Shown here piece after piece: positions 28,354-37,221 of a stretch of DNA of 64,000 nt. The translations under genes were made by a program, and so were the position numbers. Within the stretch, counting starts at the first letter, position 1; each line of letters begins with the position of its first letter. Source of the stretch: Clostridium fermenticellae. GTDB taxonomy: Bacteria; Bacillota; Clostridia; Clostridiales; Clostridiaceae. A model generated the notes under the pieces. That model was not told the DNA's origin and ran no database searches. It saw nothing but the letters and a program-made list of their open reading frames with translations. The stretch covers positions 1,136,183 through 1,200,182 of the forward strand of contig NZ_CP032416.1 of NCBI RefSeq assembly GCF_003600355.1, in the 5' to 3' direction.

Positions 28354-29403
28354 ATGTATAATATTTTGGATTTTGATATGAATGAGTTAAAGGAATGGAT
28401 GGAGCAGAATAAAGAAAGCAAATTTAGAGCAAAGCAAATAGTGGATTGGATCTATAAGCAGAATATATGGGATTTTAACGGCATGAAAAATCTTCCTAAA
28501 TCAACTAAAGAAAAATTAACTAATTCATTTTATATAGATATACCTAAAATTGTCGAGATGTATACCTCAAAAACTAATGATACAGTTAAATTTCTATATG
28601 AATTTAGGGATGGAAATGTAATAGAATGTGTTGTCATGAAATATAAATATGGAAATTCTATATGTGTTTCTACTCAAGTTGGCTGTAGAATGGGTTGTAA
28701 GTTTTGTGCCTCTACACTGGGAGGAAGAATAAGAAATTTAAGTACAGGCGAAATATTAGCTCAGATATTGAATGCACAATATAAAATTAAAGATAGAATA
28801 TCAAATGTAGTATTGATGGGAAGCGGGGAACCGTTAGATAACTATATAAATGTGTTAAAATTTTTGGATATGGTCAATTCAAATTATACATTTAATATAG
28901 GACAACGACATATAACTTTATCAACATGTGGATTGGTGCCCAAAATTTTAGATCTTGCTGATAAAGAATATCAGTTAACACTTGCGATATCACTTCATGC
29001 ACCGAATGATAAACTTAGGAAACTTACAATGCCTATAGCGAATGAATATTCTATAAGTGAAATTATTGATGCATGTAAGTATTACATAAAAAAAACTAAC
29101 AGAAGGATAAGTTTTGAATATGCACTTATAAAGGATTTAAATGATATGGATGAATGTGCTTACGAATTAATTAAATTACTTAAAGGTATGCTGTGTCATG
29201 TTAATTTAATACCTATAAATAAAGTGAGAGAGAGAAACTATGAAAAATCATCCTTAAGCAATGTTAAAAGATTTTATGATATTTTAGAAAAAAATGGTAT
29301 AGAAACAACGATTAGAAGAGAAATGGGTTCAGACATTAATGCTGCTTGTGGCCAACTGAGGAGAAGTTATTTAAAATCTAAAAATGACCTGGAAGGGGTG
29401 TAA
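28354..29403 (+). CDS. rlmN: 23S rRNA/tRNA A2 methyltransferase RlmN
   Basis: Radical SAM enzyme that makes m2A in 23S rRNA and tRNA. Cluster motif CRMGCKFC (C-x3-C-x2-C) near residue 110, SGEPLDNY and [11 protein letters not shown] follow, and the second methyl-carrying Cys appears in INAACGQL near the C-terminus. The start ATG 28354 gives 349 residues, the usual clostridial length; GTG 28348 is the alternative. Confidence 0.96.
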   Translation: MYNILDFDMNELKEWMEQNKESKFRAKQIVDWIYKQNIWDFNGMKNLPKSTKEKLTNSFYIDIPKIVEMYTSKTNDTVKFLYEFRDGNVIECVVMKYKYGNSICVSTQVGCRMGCKFCASTLGGRIRNLSTGEILAQILNAQYKIKDRISNVVLMGSGEPLDNYINVLKFLDMVNSNYTFNIGQRHITLSTCGLVPKILDLADKEYQLTLAISLHAPNDKLRKLTMPIANEYSISEIIDACKYYIKKTNRRISFEYALIKDLNDMDECAYELIKLLKGMLCHVNLIPINKVRERNYEKSSLSNVKRFYDILEKNGIETTIRREMGSDINAACGQLRRSYLKSKNDLEGV

Positions 29404-29406
29404 GAT

Positions 29407-30111
29407 ATGGTGGGGATGTTATCCGACGTAGGAAACTTTAGGAAGATAAATGAAGACTATTTAGGATTTCTAAGTAAAAACGAGTGTGATATTTATGTAA
29501 TAGCCGACGGAATGGGTGGACACAATGCAGGTGAGGTCGCCAGCAAATTGGCAGTGGATACCACTATAGAGTATGTAAAATCTTTAAATTCAATAGATGA
29601 TATGGATAATGCTTTAGTAGAGGGAATAAAGCTTGCTAATAAAAAAATTTTTGAAGTTTCAAAGAGTGGCGAAAGATTACGAGGTATGGGGACAACTATA
29701 ACTGCCTGTCTTGTAAAAGATAAGGATATGGTAGTAGCAAATGTTGGCGATAGTAGTTGTTATATATTGAAAGAAGATGGATTAGTAAAAGTGACTAAGG
29801 ATCATTCTCTTGTTCAGCAGCTTGTAGATGAAGGAAGTATAACAGAAGAAGAAGCTGTAGATCATCCTAATAAAAATATAATAACAAGAGCTTTAGGAAC
29901 TAATATTTCTGTGGAAATAGACACCTTTGATGTAAAATTGAATGATATAAAAAAAGTTATTTTATGCACAGATGGATTATCTAATGATGTAAGTTTAAGT
30001 GAAATGTATGATATAATATTGAAAAATGATAATGAAGATGCATGCAAACAACTTGTTGAACTTAGTAAGTTAAAAGGTGCAAGAGACAATATATCAGTTA
30101 TTGTATTTTAA
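29407..30111 (+). CDS. prpC: PP2C-type Ser/Thr protein phosphatase PrpC/Stp
   Basis: Metal-dependent phosphatase that reverses phosphorylation by the kinase encoded next. The PP2C motifs occur in order: DVGNFRKINEDY, IADGMGGHNAGEVAS, GMGTTITACLV, ANVGDSSCYIL, LCTDGLSNDV and ARDNISVIV. 234 residues, no membrane segment. It lies three bases after rlmN and 13 before prkC, the standard kinase/phosphatase pair. Confidence 0.95.
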   Translation: MVGMLSDVGNFRKINEDYLGFLSKNECDIYVIADGMGGHNAGEVASKLAVDTTIEYVKSLNSIDDMDNALVEGIKLANKKIFEVSKSGERLRGMGTTITACLVKDKDMVVANVGDSSCYILKEDGLVKVTKDHSLVQQLVDEGSITEEEAVDHPNKNIITRALGTNISVEIDTFDVKLNDIKKVILCTDGLSNDVSLSEMYDIILKNDNEDACKQLVELSKLKGARDNISVIVF

Positions 30112-30124
30112 GGAGAGTGTAAAG

Positions 30125-32029
30125 ATGATAGGTACTATGCTAGGGAATAGATATGAACTGTTAGAAAAGATAGGAGAAGGGGGTATGGCTTTAGTTTACA
30201 AAGCTAAATGTCATCTTCTAAATCGTTTTGTAGCAGTCAAAATATTAAAAAAACAATTTTCAAATGATAGTGATTTTGTTAAAAAATTTAAAAGAGAAGC
30301 AACGGCGGCGGCAAGTCTTTCTGATAATAATATAGTAGATATTTATGATGTAGGAACTCAGGATGATATAAATTATATAGTAATGGAGTATATAGATGGT
30401 AAAACTTTAAAGCAGATAATTACACAAAATAAGAGAATAAACACAACTAGAGCTGTGAATATAGCTATTCAAATATCAAAGGCTTTAGCATGTGCACATA
30501 AGAATAATATTATACACCGTGATATAAAGCCGCATAATATTATGGTTACGGATGATGGAGTAGTTAAAGTAACAGACTTTGGCATAGCTAAGGCATCTAA
30601 TTCAGTAACGATTACAAATTCGAGTAAAGTTATGGGATCTGCTCATTATTTTTCTCCAGAGCAGGCCAAAGGAAGTTTTGTAGATTTCAGAACTGATATA
30701 TATTCCTTTGGTATAGTTATATATGAAATGGTTACTGGAAGAGTGCCATATGATGCAGATAGTCCTGTATCTGTAGCATTAAAGCATATACAGGAGCCAG
30801 TAGTTCCTCCAATAGAAATAAATCATGATATCCCTCAAAGTTTAAATAAACTTATACTGAAAGCGATTGAAAAGGAACCTGTAAACAGATACCAAGATAT
30901 AAAGGATATGCTGACTGATCTTAGAAGGATAGAAAAGAATCAGGATTTTAATATAAGTATAAGTGACTTGGATGATGATATGACCAGAGTTATGGATCCG
31001 ATAGTTATGGATGATGATAAAAACAAAAATTATAATGATAAAGATGATCTTGAAGATGATGATGAAGATAATAATGAAGATAACGATATCGAAGATGCAT
31101 CCAAATTTAAAAATTTGAATCCAAAAAAGAAAAAAAGAATACTTATGGCTGCAATAGGATTGTTAGTCGTTGTAATAGGTGCAGTTACGGGGTATTTTGC
31201 ATTTGGCAAATATTTTGATGCATCTGCAAAAGAGGTTTCAGTACCAAATGTAGTTGGTATGAAACAGAATGATGCTAAAAAAGCAATAGAAGATAAAAAA
31301 TTAAAATTTGTCTTAGCGGGAAAGGAAAAAAGTAGTCAACCTGAAGGAACTGTAATAAAGACATATCCTTCCTCAGGAACAAAAGTAAAGGCGAATTCTG
31401 AAGTTAGAGTTAGTGTTAGTTCTGGGCAGGATAATTTGAGTGTTCCTAATGTAGTTGGAGTTGATTTGGGATCTGCAAAGGATATTATAACTAGTAGTGG
31501 GCTTAAGGTTGGAAGCATAACTTATAAGTATAGTGATAGTACTCAAAGTGGTTATGTTATAAGTCAGAGTCCGGAATCTGATTCAAATGCCACATCGGAC
31601 ACTGAGGTGAGTATTGTTGTAAGCAGAGGACCACAGATTAAAAATGTTACAGTACCAGATGTAACTGGAAAGGGTGTGGATGAAGCAGCTAGTATTTTAT
31701 ATGGATCTGGTTTTAAAGTGTCTAAATCAGCAATAACTACCAATGATAAGTCTCAAGATGGAAAGGTTGCAAGTCAATCAATAAGTGGTTCTGCAAGACA
31801 GGGGTCAACCGTCAATCTTAATTACTACCAGTATAAGGAACCAACAACCACACCATCAGATGTAAATAATTCTAATAATAATGGCGGAAATAATGGCGGA
31901 GACAGTAATAATGATAATGGTGGAAATGATGGTGAAAATGGTAATGATAAAGGTAATGGTAATGGCAATAACACTAATACTGATCCGAATAATAACAATC
32001 CAAGCAATCCATCAAAGAATAAACAATAG
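30125..32029 (+). CDS. prkC: PASTA-domain Ser/Thr kinase PrkC
   Basis: Eukaryotic-type kinase that senses muropeptides or lipid II; in Bacillus it triggers germination. The cytoplasmic kinase (about 10-270) has GEGGMALVYK, Lys39, HRDIKPHN (Asp133) and DFG (151). An acidic linker precedes a single TM segment (about 340-362), then three PASTA repeats, each opening SVPNVVG or VPDVTG-like. The last roughly 55 residues are low-complexity Asn/Gly/Asp, which is unusual. ATG 30125 follows AAGGAGAGTG; 30077 lies in prpC. Confidence 0.95.
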   Translation: MIGTMLGNRYELLEKIGEGGMALVYKAKCHLLNRFVAVKILKKQFSNDSDFVKKFKREATAAASLSDNNIVDIYDVGTQDDINYIVMEYIDGKTLKQIITQNKRINTTRAVNIAIQISKALACAHKNNIIHRDIKPHNIMVTDDGVVKVTDFGIAKASNSVTITNSSKVMGSAHYFSPEQAKGSFVDFRTDIYSFGIVIYEMVTGRVPYDADSPVSVALKHIQEPVVPPIEINHDIPQSLNKLILKAIEKEPVNRYQDIKDMLTDLRRIEKNQDFNISISDLDDDMTRVMDPIVMDDDKNKNYNDKDDLEDDDEDNNEDNDIEDASKFKNLNPKKKKRILMAAIGLLVVVIGAVTGYFAFGKYFDASAKEVSVPNVVGMKQNDAKKAIEDKKLKFVLAGKEKSSQPEGTVIKTYPSSGTKVKANSEVRVSVSSGQDNLSVPNVVGVDLGSAKDIITSSGLKVGSITYKYSDSTQSGYVISQSPESDSNATSDTEVSIVVSRGPQIKNVTVPDVTGKGVDEAASILYGSGFKVSKSAITTNDKSQDGKVASQSISGSARQGSTVNLNYYQYKEPTTTPSDVNNSNNNGGNNGGDSNNDNGGNDGENGNDKGNGNGNNTNTDPNNNNPSNPSKNKQ

Positions 32030-32037
32030 TTAAATGT

Positions 32038-32080
32038 GTTAGTGCTTCAAGTAATAAAATTACTTGAGGCCTAACTTTTT
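32038..32080 (+). terminator. Terminator after prkC
   Basis: TCAAGTAA (32047-32054) pairs with TTACTTGA (32060-32067), and the stem extends outward through GTTAG/CTAAC with small bulges. A T run (32076-32080) follows. Confidence 0.82.
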
Positions 32081-32118
32081 ATAATGAAATGTGTGAACTA
32101 TATAAATTAGGAGGTTAT

Positions 32119-32991
32119 ATGCAGGGTATTATAACAAAAGGAATATCAGGTTTTTATTACATAGAAGTTGATAAGAAGATAATAGAATGTAAGGCGAGAG
32201 GTAAATTTAGATATAATAGTCTTGTGCCTATGGTTGGTGATAATGTCGAAGTATCCATAAAAAATGGAAAGGGAGTTATTGATAAAATATATCCGAGGAA
32301 AAATAGACTTATAAGGCCAGCGGTTGCGAATGTGACTCAGGCACTATTGGTTGTTGCACTAAAAAATCCTGATGTAAATTTAGATTTGATTAATAGGCTC
32401 CTTTTAAATTGTGAATATAATGGATTAAAGGTAATTGTCTGTTTTAATAAACTGGATCTTGTAGATATGAGGAGTCAAAATATAGAAGATGTGGTAGATA
32501 TGATAAAAAGTTGTGGATATAAAACAATATTTTTGAAAGCAAAAGATGGATATGGTATAGATGATATAATTGATATATTAGATAATAATGTTACTGTATT
32601 TTGTGGAGCTTCAGGTGTTGGTAAATCAACTATATTAAATGCTGTTGTTGGTAAACAATTAATGGAAACCGGGGATATAAGTGAGAAACTAAAAAGAGGA
32701 AAGCATACGACAAGACATAGTGAGATTATAGAAGTGAACAATGGATTTGTGGTTGATACTCCAGGTTTTTCATCGATAGATATAGATTTTATGGATAAGT
32801 TAGAATTACAGAATTATTTTCCTGAATTTATAGATTATATTGGTGGGTGTAAATTTACAGGTTGTATACATTATAAAGAACCATCATGTGCAGTAAAAAA
32901 AGCGGTTGAAGATGGAAAGATAAATGCCAGGCGGTATGAATTTTATATTAAAACATTAGAAAGTATAATAAATAAAAGTAATAAGTGGTAG
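32119..32991 (+). CDS. rsgA: Small-subunit assembly GTPase RsgA
   Basis: Circularly permuted GTPase that helps 30S maturation. After an OB-fold, the motifs come in the order G4 (NKLDLV), G1 (GASGVGKST) and G3 (DTPGFSSID), then a zinc-binding C-terminus ([14 protein letters not shown]). ATG 32119 after TAGGAGGT gives 290 residues; ATG 32089 is upstream of that site and rejected. The prkC-rsgA-rpe-thiN-spoVM order is that of Bacillus. Confidence 0.96.
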   Translation: MQGIITKGISGFYYIEVDKKIIECKARGKFRYNSLVPMVGDNVEVSIKNGKGVIDKIYPRKNRLIRPAVANVTQALLVVALKNPDVNLDLINRLLLNCEYNGLKVIVCFNKLDLVDMRSQNIEDVVDMIKSCGYKTIFLKAKDGYGIDDIIDILDNNVTVFCGASGVGKSTILNAVVGKQLMETGDISEKLKRGKHTTRHSEIIEVNNGFVVDTPGFSSIDIDFMDKLELQNYFPEFIDYIGGCKFTGCIHYKEPSCAVKKAVEDGKINARRYEFYIKTLESIINKSNKW

Positions 32992-33016
32992 TGTACATTA
33001 TAAGGAGGAATAAAAA

Positions 33017-33667
33017 ATGATAAAGATAGCACCATCAATATTATCAGCTAATTTTGCAAGGTTGGGTGAAGATATTGAATTACTTAATAAATCGAGAGCG
33101 GACTGGATTCATATAGATGTAATGGATGGAATGTTTGTTCCTAATATATCTTTTGGAATTCCTGTAATAAAATCTATAAGAAAGATTACATCTCTTCCAT
33201 TTGATGTACATCTTATGATAGAAAAACCAGACAGATATATAGAAGACTTTGTAAAAAGTGGTGCGGATATAATAACTATACATTATGAAGCGGATAAACA
33301 TTTGGATAGGACTATAAACTATATAAAAAGTTTTGGAGTTAAAGCAGCTGTAGCATTAAATCCGGCGACTCCAATAGAAAGTATAAGATACCTTATTCCT
33401 AATTTAGATATGGTGCTTATAATGTCTGTAAATCCAGGATTCGGGGGACAAAAATACATAAGATACTCATCAGATAAGATAAGGGAACTTAAAGAAATGA
33501 AAGATAAGTTTAATGAGAATTTATTAATTGAAGTAGATGGTGGAATCACAATGGAAAATGTAGAAGAAGTAGTTAAAAATGGTGCTGATATAATAGTTGC
33601 TGGTTCAGCTGTATTTAAGGGCGGTAACATTAAAAAAAATATAGAGAATTTAAGGGGAGATCTTTAG
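33017..33667 (+). CDS. rpe: Ribulose-phosphate 3-epimerase
   Basis: Pentose-phosphate pathway TIM barrel. Metal and catalytic residues sit in HIDVMDGMFVPNISFG, DVHLMIEKP and IEVDGGI. 216 residues. The start follows AAGGAGGAATA and the stop directly abuts thiN. Confidence 0.97.
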   Translation: MIKIAPSILSANFARLGEDIELLNKSRADWIHIDVMDGMFVPNISFGIPVIKSIRKITSLPFDVHLMIEKPDRYIEDFVKSGADIITIHYEADKHLDRTINYIKSFGVKAAVALNPATPIESIRYLIPNLDMVLIMSVNPGFGGQKYIRYSSDKIRELKEMKDKFNENLLIEVDGGITMENVEEVVKNGADIIVAGSAVFKGGNIKKNIENLRGDL

Positions 33668-34306
33668 ATGAAGGTAGTTATTTTATCTGGAGGGAATGCA
33701 CCATCAATTGATTTAATTGAGGAAGAATTAAAAGATTCTTCCATTTTAATATGTGCAGATAGTGGTGCTAATGTGCTTTATAAATATTCCATAATCCCGG
33801 ATTATTTGATGGGAGACTTTGATTCTATAGATGAAAAGGCATTTAGACATTTTGATAATTGTAAAGAATGTTCTGTTGAAAAGTTTCCACCGGAGAAAGA
33901 TTTTACAGATACGGAATCGGTAGTTGAAAAAGCCCTTAGCTTTAATCCTGATGAAATTGTACTGCTTGGCTGTACTGGAACAAGAGTCGATCATATGCTT
34001 GGAAGTATTGGCATGCTTTTAAAATGTTTAAAGGAAGGTGTTAGGTGTTACATAAAGGATGATTTTAATGTTATTTGGCTCACTGATAAATCTGTAAAAC
34101 TTAAAGGGAAAAGGAAAGATACATTTTCACTTCATGCATATTGTGACAGAGTTGAAGATTTAAGCATATATGGTGCGAAATACAAACTTGATAATTATTT
34201 GCTTAAAATTGGAGACAGTAGATGTGTGTCAAATGAGTTTTTAAATGAAGAGGTTGATATCACTTTTTCAAGTGGATTGTTGCTTGTGTTTTATAGTAAA
34301 GATTAA
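33668..34306 (+). CDS. thiN: Thiamine pyrophosphokinase
   Basis: Transfers pyrophosphate from ATP to thiamine. Conserved pieces are ICADSGANVLY, MGDFDSID, FPPEKDFTDTE and GCTGTRVDHMLG. 212 residues. It abuts rpe, as in Bacillus (yloS). No TPP riboswitch is seen. Confidence 0.93.
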   Translation: MKVVILSGGNAPSIDLIEEELKDSSILICADSGANVLYKYSIIPDYLMGDFDSIDEKAFRHFDNCKECSVEKFPPEKDFTDTESVVEKALSFNPDEIVLLGCTGTRVDHMLGSIGMLLKCLKEGVRCYIKDDFNVIWLTDKSVKLKGKRKDTFSLHAYCDRVEDLSIYGAKYKLDNYLLKIGDSRCVSNEFLNEEVDITFSSGLLLVFYSKD

Positions 34307-34320
34307 GTGAATTTTATTTG

Positions 34321-34349
34321 TAACACTATTATGACATTCTTCATATAAT
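34321..34349 (+). promoter_or_regulatory. Candidate sigma-E promoter of the spoVM locus
   Basis: TAACACT (34321-34327) matches 5 of 7 sigma-E -35 positions and CATATAAT (34342-34349) 7 of 8 of the -10, with a 14-base spacer. Perfect 8-bp inverted arms (ACTATTAT 34325-34332, ATAATAGT 34345-34352) overlap it. CATATAAT also contains TATAAT, so sigma-A is possible, but no good sigma-A -35 is in place. Confidence 0.4.
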
Positions 34350-34377
34350 AGTATAGAGTAATTATATAGGATAGTAT

Positions 34378-34548
34378 ATGTCAAAAAAATATATTATAAA
34401 GAAAATTAAAGAAAATTTGGGCTTTGTAACTATGGCTGTTGGCATAGGCATTATAGTGACAATTGTTTTGCCTATTTGGGGCTGGATAATTGTTGTAGGT
34501 GTAACGCTTATTTATGTTGGATGGTACCTGATTCAAAATCATAAATAA
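34378..34548 (+). CDS. 56-residue membrane protein upstream of spoVM
   Basis: A short gene I do not recognise. The protein starts MSKKYIIKKIKENLGF, a basic N-terminus, then has a long hydrophobic stretch (about residues 17-52) broken by PIWGW near residue 32, so one long or two short membrane helices. ATG 34378 follows AGGAT (34368-34372). The stop is 15 bases before spoVM, and a sigma-E-like promoter lies upstream, so the two are probably co-transcribed in the mother cell. A role in sporulation is inferred only from this. Confidence 0.65.
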   Translation: MSKKYIIKKIKENLGFVTMAVGIGIIVTIVLPIWGWIIVVGVTLIYVGWYLIQNHK

Positions 34549-34563
34549 AGAGGTGTGATTGAT

Positions 34564-34635
34564 TTGAAAATAGTGACTATAAGGCTTCCTAAAGTTCTAT
34601 CTTCCATAATAAAATTTTTCAGAAGAAAAAAATAA
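34564..34635 (+). CDS. spoVM: SpoVM, amphipathic spore coat anchor peptide
   Basis: A 23-residue peptide beginning MKIVTIRLPKVL and ending in a basic FFRRKK. In Bacillus the 26-residue SpoVM begins MKFYTIKLPKFL, recognises the convex forespore membrane and tethers SpoIVA. The TIxLPKxL core, including the key Pro9, is conserved. The start is TTG, 8 bases after AAGAGGTG, which with its size makes it easy to miss. The thiN-spoVM-rpmB-yloU-yloV order is the Bacillus one. The convergent terminator with rpmB follows. Confidence 0.88.
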   Translation: MKIVTIRLPKVLSSIIKFFRRKK

Positions 34636-34676
34636 GTTATGATAACATAAATCATTGAAATATTTCTATGGAAATA

Positions 34677-34711
34677 AAAAAATGCAATTGCTTTTGTCAA
34701 TTGCATTTTTT
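34677..34711. terminator. Bidirectional terminator between spoVM and rpmB
   Basis: AAAAAATGCAATTG (34677-34690) pairs perfectly with CAATTGCATTTTTT (34698-34711) around a 7-base loop, giving a T run on each strand. Confidence 0.9.
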
Positions 34712-34716
34712 ATTTA

Positions 34717-34908
34717 TTATATGGCACGTTGAACCTTTCCTGAACGAAGGCACCTTGTACAAACATGCATAGTCTTTGGTGTTCCATTAACTATAGCTTT
34801 AACTTTTCTTACATTTGGAGCCCAAGATCTCTTTGACTGACGATGAGAATGACTGAACTGTACTCCGAATACAACGCCTTTACCACAAATTTCACATTTT
34901 TTTGACAT
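34717..34908 (-). CDS. rpmB: 50S ribosomal protein L28
   Basis: A 63-residue ribosomal protein with zinc-binding CEIC and CTRC pairs, so the zinc-containing paralogue. Core features are the N-terminal CEICGKG, FSHSHRQSKRSWAPN and RCLRSGK. It lies opposite to its neighbours, between spoVM and yloU, the same divergent position as in Bacillus. The ribosome site on the minus strand is GAAGGAGGTG. Confidence 0.97.
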   Translation of the reverse strand: MSKKCEICGKGVVFGVQFSHSHRQSKRSWAPNVRKVKAIVNGTPKTMHVCTRCLRSGKVQRAI

Positions 34909-34924
34909 CTAAAACACCTCCTTC

Positions 34925-34945
34925 GAAAGTTTTAAATAAACTTCC
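34925..34945 (-). other. Leader hairpin before the rpmB ribosome site
   Basis: In the minus-strand transcript GGAAGTTT and AAACTTTC pair (one wobble) around a 5-base loop, and the GAAGGAGGTG site follows at once. It could modulate rpmB translation. It resembles other ribosomal-protein leaders only in general layout. Confidence 0.4.
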
Positions 34946-34966
34946 TTTTCAATTCAAACATTTATT

Positions 34967-34996
34967 ATTTTACCACATAGTCATTGATAAGTGCAA
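34967..34996 (-). promoter_or_regulatory. Sigma-A promoter of rpmB
   Basis: On the minus strand TTGCAC (34996-34991), 18-base spacer and TAAAAT (34972-34967) preceded by TG, an extended -10. Confidence 0.6.
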
Positions 34997-35082
34997 GTCA
35001 CGATATATACTAAAGTGTGAAAATAAGAATAAATAAGCTTACAGTTGTAAATTATCAAGATAAGGGTGGTAATTTTATTTCC

Positions 35083-35111
35083 TTGAATAAATTTTTTATT
35101 TAATATAAAAT
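35083..35111 (+). promoter_or_regulatory. Sigma-A promoter of yloU-yloV
   Basis: TTGAAT (35083-35088), 17-base spacer, TAAAAT (35106-35111), 35 bases before the yloU start. Confidence 0.6.
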
Positions 35112-35146
35112 ATGTAATATGGTAGTTGTATTAAGGAGGGTTAATT

Positions 35147-35497
35147 ATGATATGTAATATCAATAATGAACACGGTTATATTGATTACTCGGAGGACGTT
35201 GTGGCTAATATCGTAGGTATTTCCACTATGGAATGTTATGGAGTAGTAGGTATGGCTTCTAGAAATGCTAAAGATGGACTTTGGAAATTGATAAAAAGTG
35301 AAAATTTAAGTAAAGGAGTAAAAGTTCGTTGTAAGGACAATACATTACTTATAGAGTTATATATAATAGTAGAATATGGAACTAAAATATCAGTAATATG
35401 CAATAATGTAATTCAGAAAATAAAATACAATGTAGAAAATTATACAGGAATTAAAGTTTCAAGTATAACAGTAAATGTGCAAGGTGTTAGAGTCTAG
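35147..35497 (+). CDS. Asp23/Gls24 family protein YloU
   Basis: A 116-residue Asp23/Gls24 domain protein, often linked to envelope stress. Typical pieces are GYIDYSEDVVANIVG and ECYGVVGMASRN. It has no membrane segment. It is 15 bases before the fatty-acid kinase gene, as in Bacillus (yloU-yloV), but a shared function has not been shown. Confidence 0.9.
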   Translation: MICNINNEHGYIDYSEDVVANIVGISTMECYGVVGMASRNAKDGLWKLIKSENLSKGVKVRCKDNTLLIELYIIVEYGTKISVICNNVIQKIKYNVENYTGIKVSSITVNVQGVRV

Positions 35498-35512
35498 GAG
35501 GTAATTCAGTAA

Positions 35513-37171
35513 ATGGAACACTTAAAGATAAATGGAAAGTGCTTTTACAATATGATAATCAATGCGAGCAACAAATTGAATTCACAGAGGGAGTATGTAA
35601 ATTCATTAAATGTTTTTCCAGTTCCAGATGGGGATACAGGAACTAATATGTCTATGACACTTAGAAGTGCAGCTTTAGAAATATCTGGTATGGAGAATAA
35701 AGGTATTTTTGATATAGCGAAAACTGTTTCCAGAGGTGCGCTTATGGGTGCAAGAGGTAATTCTGGAGTAATACTTTCACAGATACTAAGGGGTATAGCA
35801 AAAGGATTAGAAGGGAAAAACGAGGTTTGCTGTAGTGAGTTTGCTCAAAGTTTGGTTGAAGGTTCAAGATCAGCATATAAAGCTGTTATGAAACCTACCG
35901 AAGGAACAATACTTACAATAATAAAGGCTGCGGGTGAAAAGGCTCAGGAGTTTCAGACTCAAGATATAACAGTACTTATGAAAGAGGTATGTAAACATTG
36001 TGAGGATATGTTAAATAAAACACCTGATATGCTTCCGGTTTTAAAAAAGGCTAAGGTTGTAGATGCTGGTGGTATGGGATTACTCTTTATTTTAAAAGGT
36101 ATGTATCAAGTTTTAGAGGAAAATACAGATGAATTACTTTATATTAATGATGAACTGGAAAATACAGTTAAACATGTTTCAAGTAAATTAGATGATCATG
36201 ATATAAGATTTGGATATTGTACTGAATTTTTTATTAAATCAAGTGATGCTGATGTAGAGGCCTTAAAATGCAAACTGAAGACTGCTGGAGATTCAATGGT
36301 AGTAGTTAAAGATGATAATATAATAAAAGTACATATCCATACAAATAACCCTGGATGGATTTTATCTGAGGCTATTAAGCTTGGTGAATTATCAAAAATA
36401 AAGATTGACAATATGAAAGAACAGCATAGAAATTTACTTGATATAAAGGATAGAGGCCCGGATATAAAAACTGAAAGTAAAAATATAGAAAAATCTAAAG
36501 GTGATTGTGATGTAAAAAAATATGCAATTATTTCAGTTTCAACTGGTTCGGGAATAGAAAATATATTTAAAGATCTTGGGGCAGACAATGTAATTGAGGG
36601 TGGCCAAACAATGAATCCAAGTACTCAGGATATATTGAAAAGTATAGATAGTATTAATGCTCAAAATATATTTATTTTACCCAACAATAAAAATATAATA
36701 ATGACAGCTAATCAGGCATGTGGATTGACGGATAAAAATGTAAAAGTTATACCTACAAAAACAATACCCCAGGGTATTGCAGCAATAACCTGTTTTAATG
36801 AAGATTTGGATTTAGATAGTAATGTAGAATCTATGTTGGGAGCTATAAATAAAATAGCAAGCGGCTCTGTAACTTTTGCAGTGAGAGATACCCAAATTGA
36901 TGGAAAAGATGTAAAGAGTGGAGATATGCTTGGAATTATAGAAGGTAAAATAGAGTATGTAGGTAAAGACAGATATCAAATATGTGAAGATATTATTTCA
37001 AGTATGGTAAATGAAGAAAGTGAACTTATAACTATATTATATGGTGAAGACTGTGATAATGAAACTGTAAATAAACTTGTATCAAAATTAGAGGAAAAAT
37101 ATCCTCAACTTGATGTACAATGTTATAATGGGGATCAGCCTATTTATTATTTTATAGTGTCTGTAGAATAA
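35513..37171 (+). CDS. fakA: Fatty acid kinase catalytic subunit FakA (YloV)
   Basis: A 552-residue DhaL-domain protein. FakA phosphorylates fatty acids held by FakB to acyl-phosphate, which feeds PlsX/PlsY lipid synthesis. The N-terminal kinase domain shows FPVPDGDTGTNMS and GARGNSGVILSQI; a middle linker and a C-terminal DegV-like domain (from about residue 320, AIISVSTGSG) follow. No FakB gene is in the window. plsX, which handles acyl-phosphate, is 9.7 kb downstream. Confidence 0.93.
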   Translation: MEHLKINGKCFYNMIINASNKLNSQREYVNSLNVFPVPDGDTGTNMSMTLRSAALEISGMENKGIFDIAKTVSRGALMGARGNSGVILSQILRGIAKGLEGKNEVCCSEFAQSLVEGSRSAYKAVMKPTEGTILTIIKAAGEKAQEFQTQDITVLMKEVCKHCEDMLNKTPDMLPVLKKAKVVDAGGMGLLFILKGMYQVLEENTDELLYINDELENTVKHVSSKLDDHDIRFGYCTEFFIKSSDADVEALKCKLKTAGDSMVVVKDDNIIKVHIHTNNPGWILSEAIKLGELSKIKIDNMKEQHRNLLDIKDRGPDIKTESKNIEKSKGDCDVKKYAIISVSTGSGIENIFKDLGADNVIEGGQTMNPSTQDILKSIDSINAQNIFILPNNKNIIMTANQACGLTDKNVKVIPTKTIPQGIAAITCFNEDLDLDSNVESMLGAINKIASGSVTFAVRDTQIDGKDVKSGDMLGIIEGKIEYVGKDRYQICEDIISSMVNEESELITILYGEDCDNETVNKLVSKLEEKYPQLDVQCYNGDQPIYYFIVSVE

Positions 37172-37174
37172 AAT

Positions 37175-37202
37175 AAAAAAGCCTGTAATTGGGCTTTTTT
37201 TT
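37175..37202 (+). terminator. Terminator after fakA
   Basis: AAAAAAGCC (37175-37183) pairs with GGCTTTTTT (37192-37200) and a T run ends at 37202. The ribosome site of recG begins immediately after, so recG expression would need read-through. Confidence 0.7.
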
Positions 37203-37221
37203 GTTAGGTGGTGTTTTTTAT

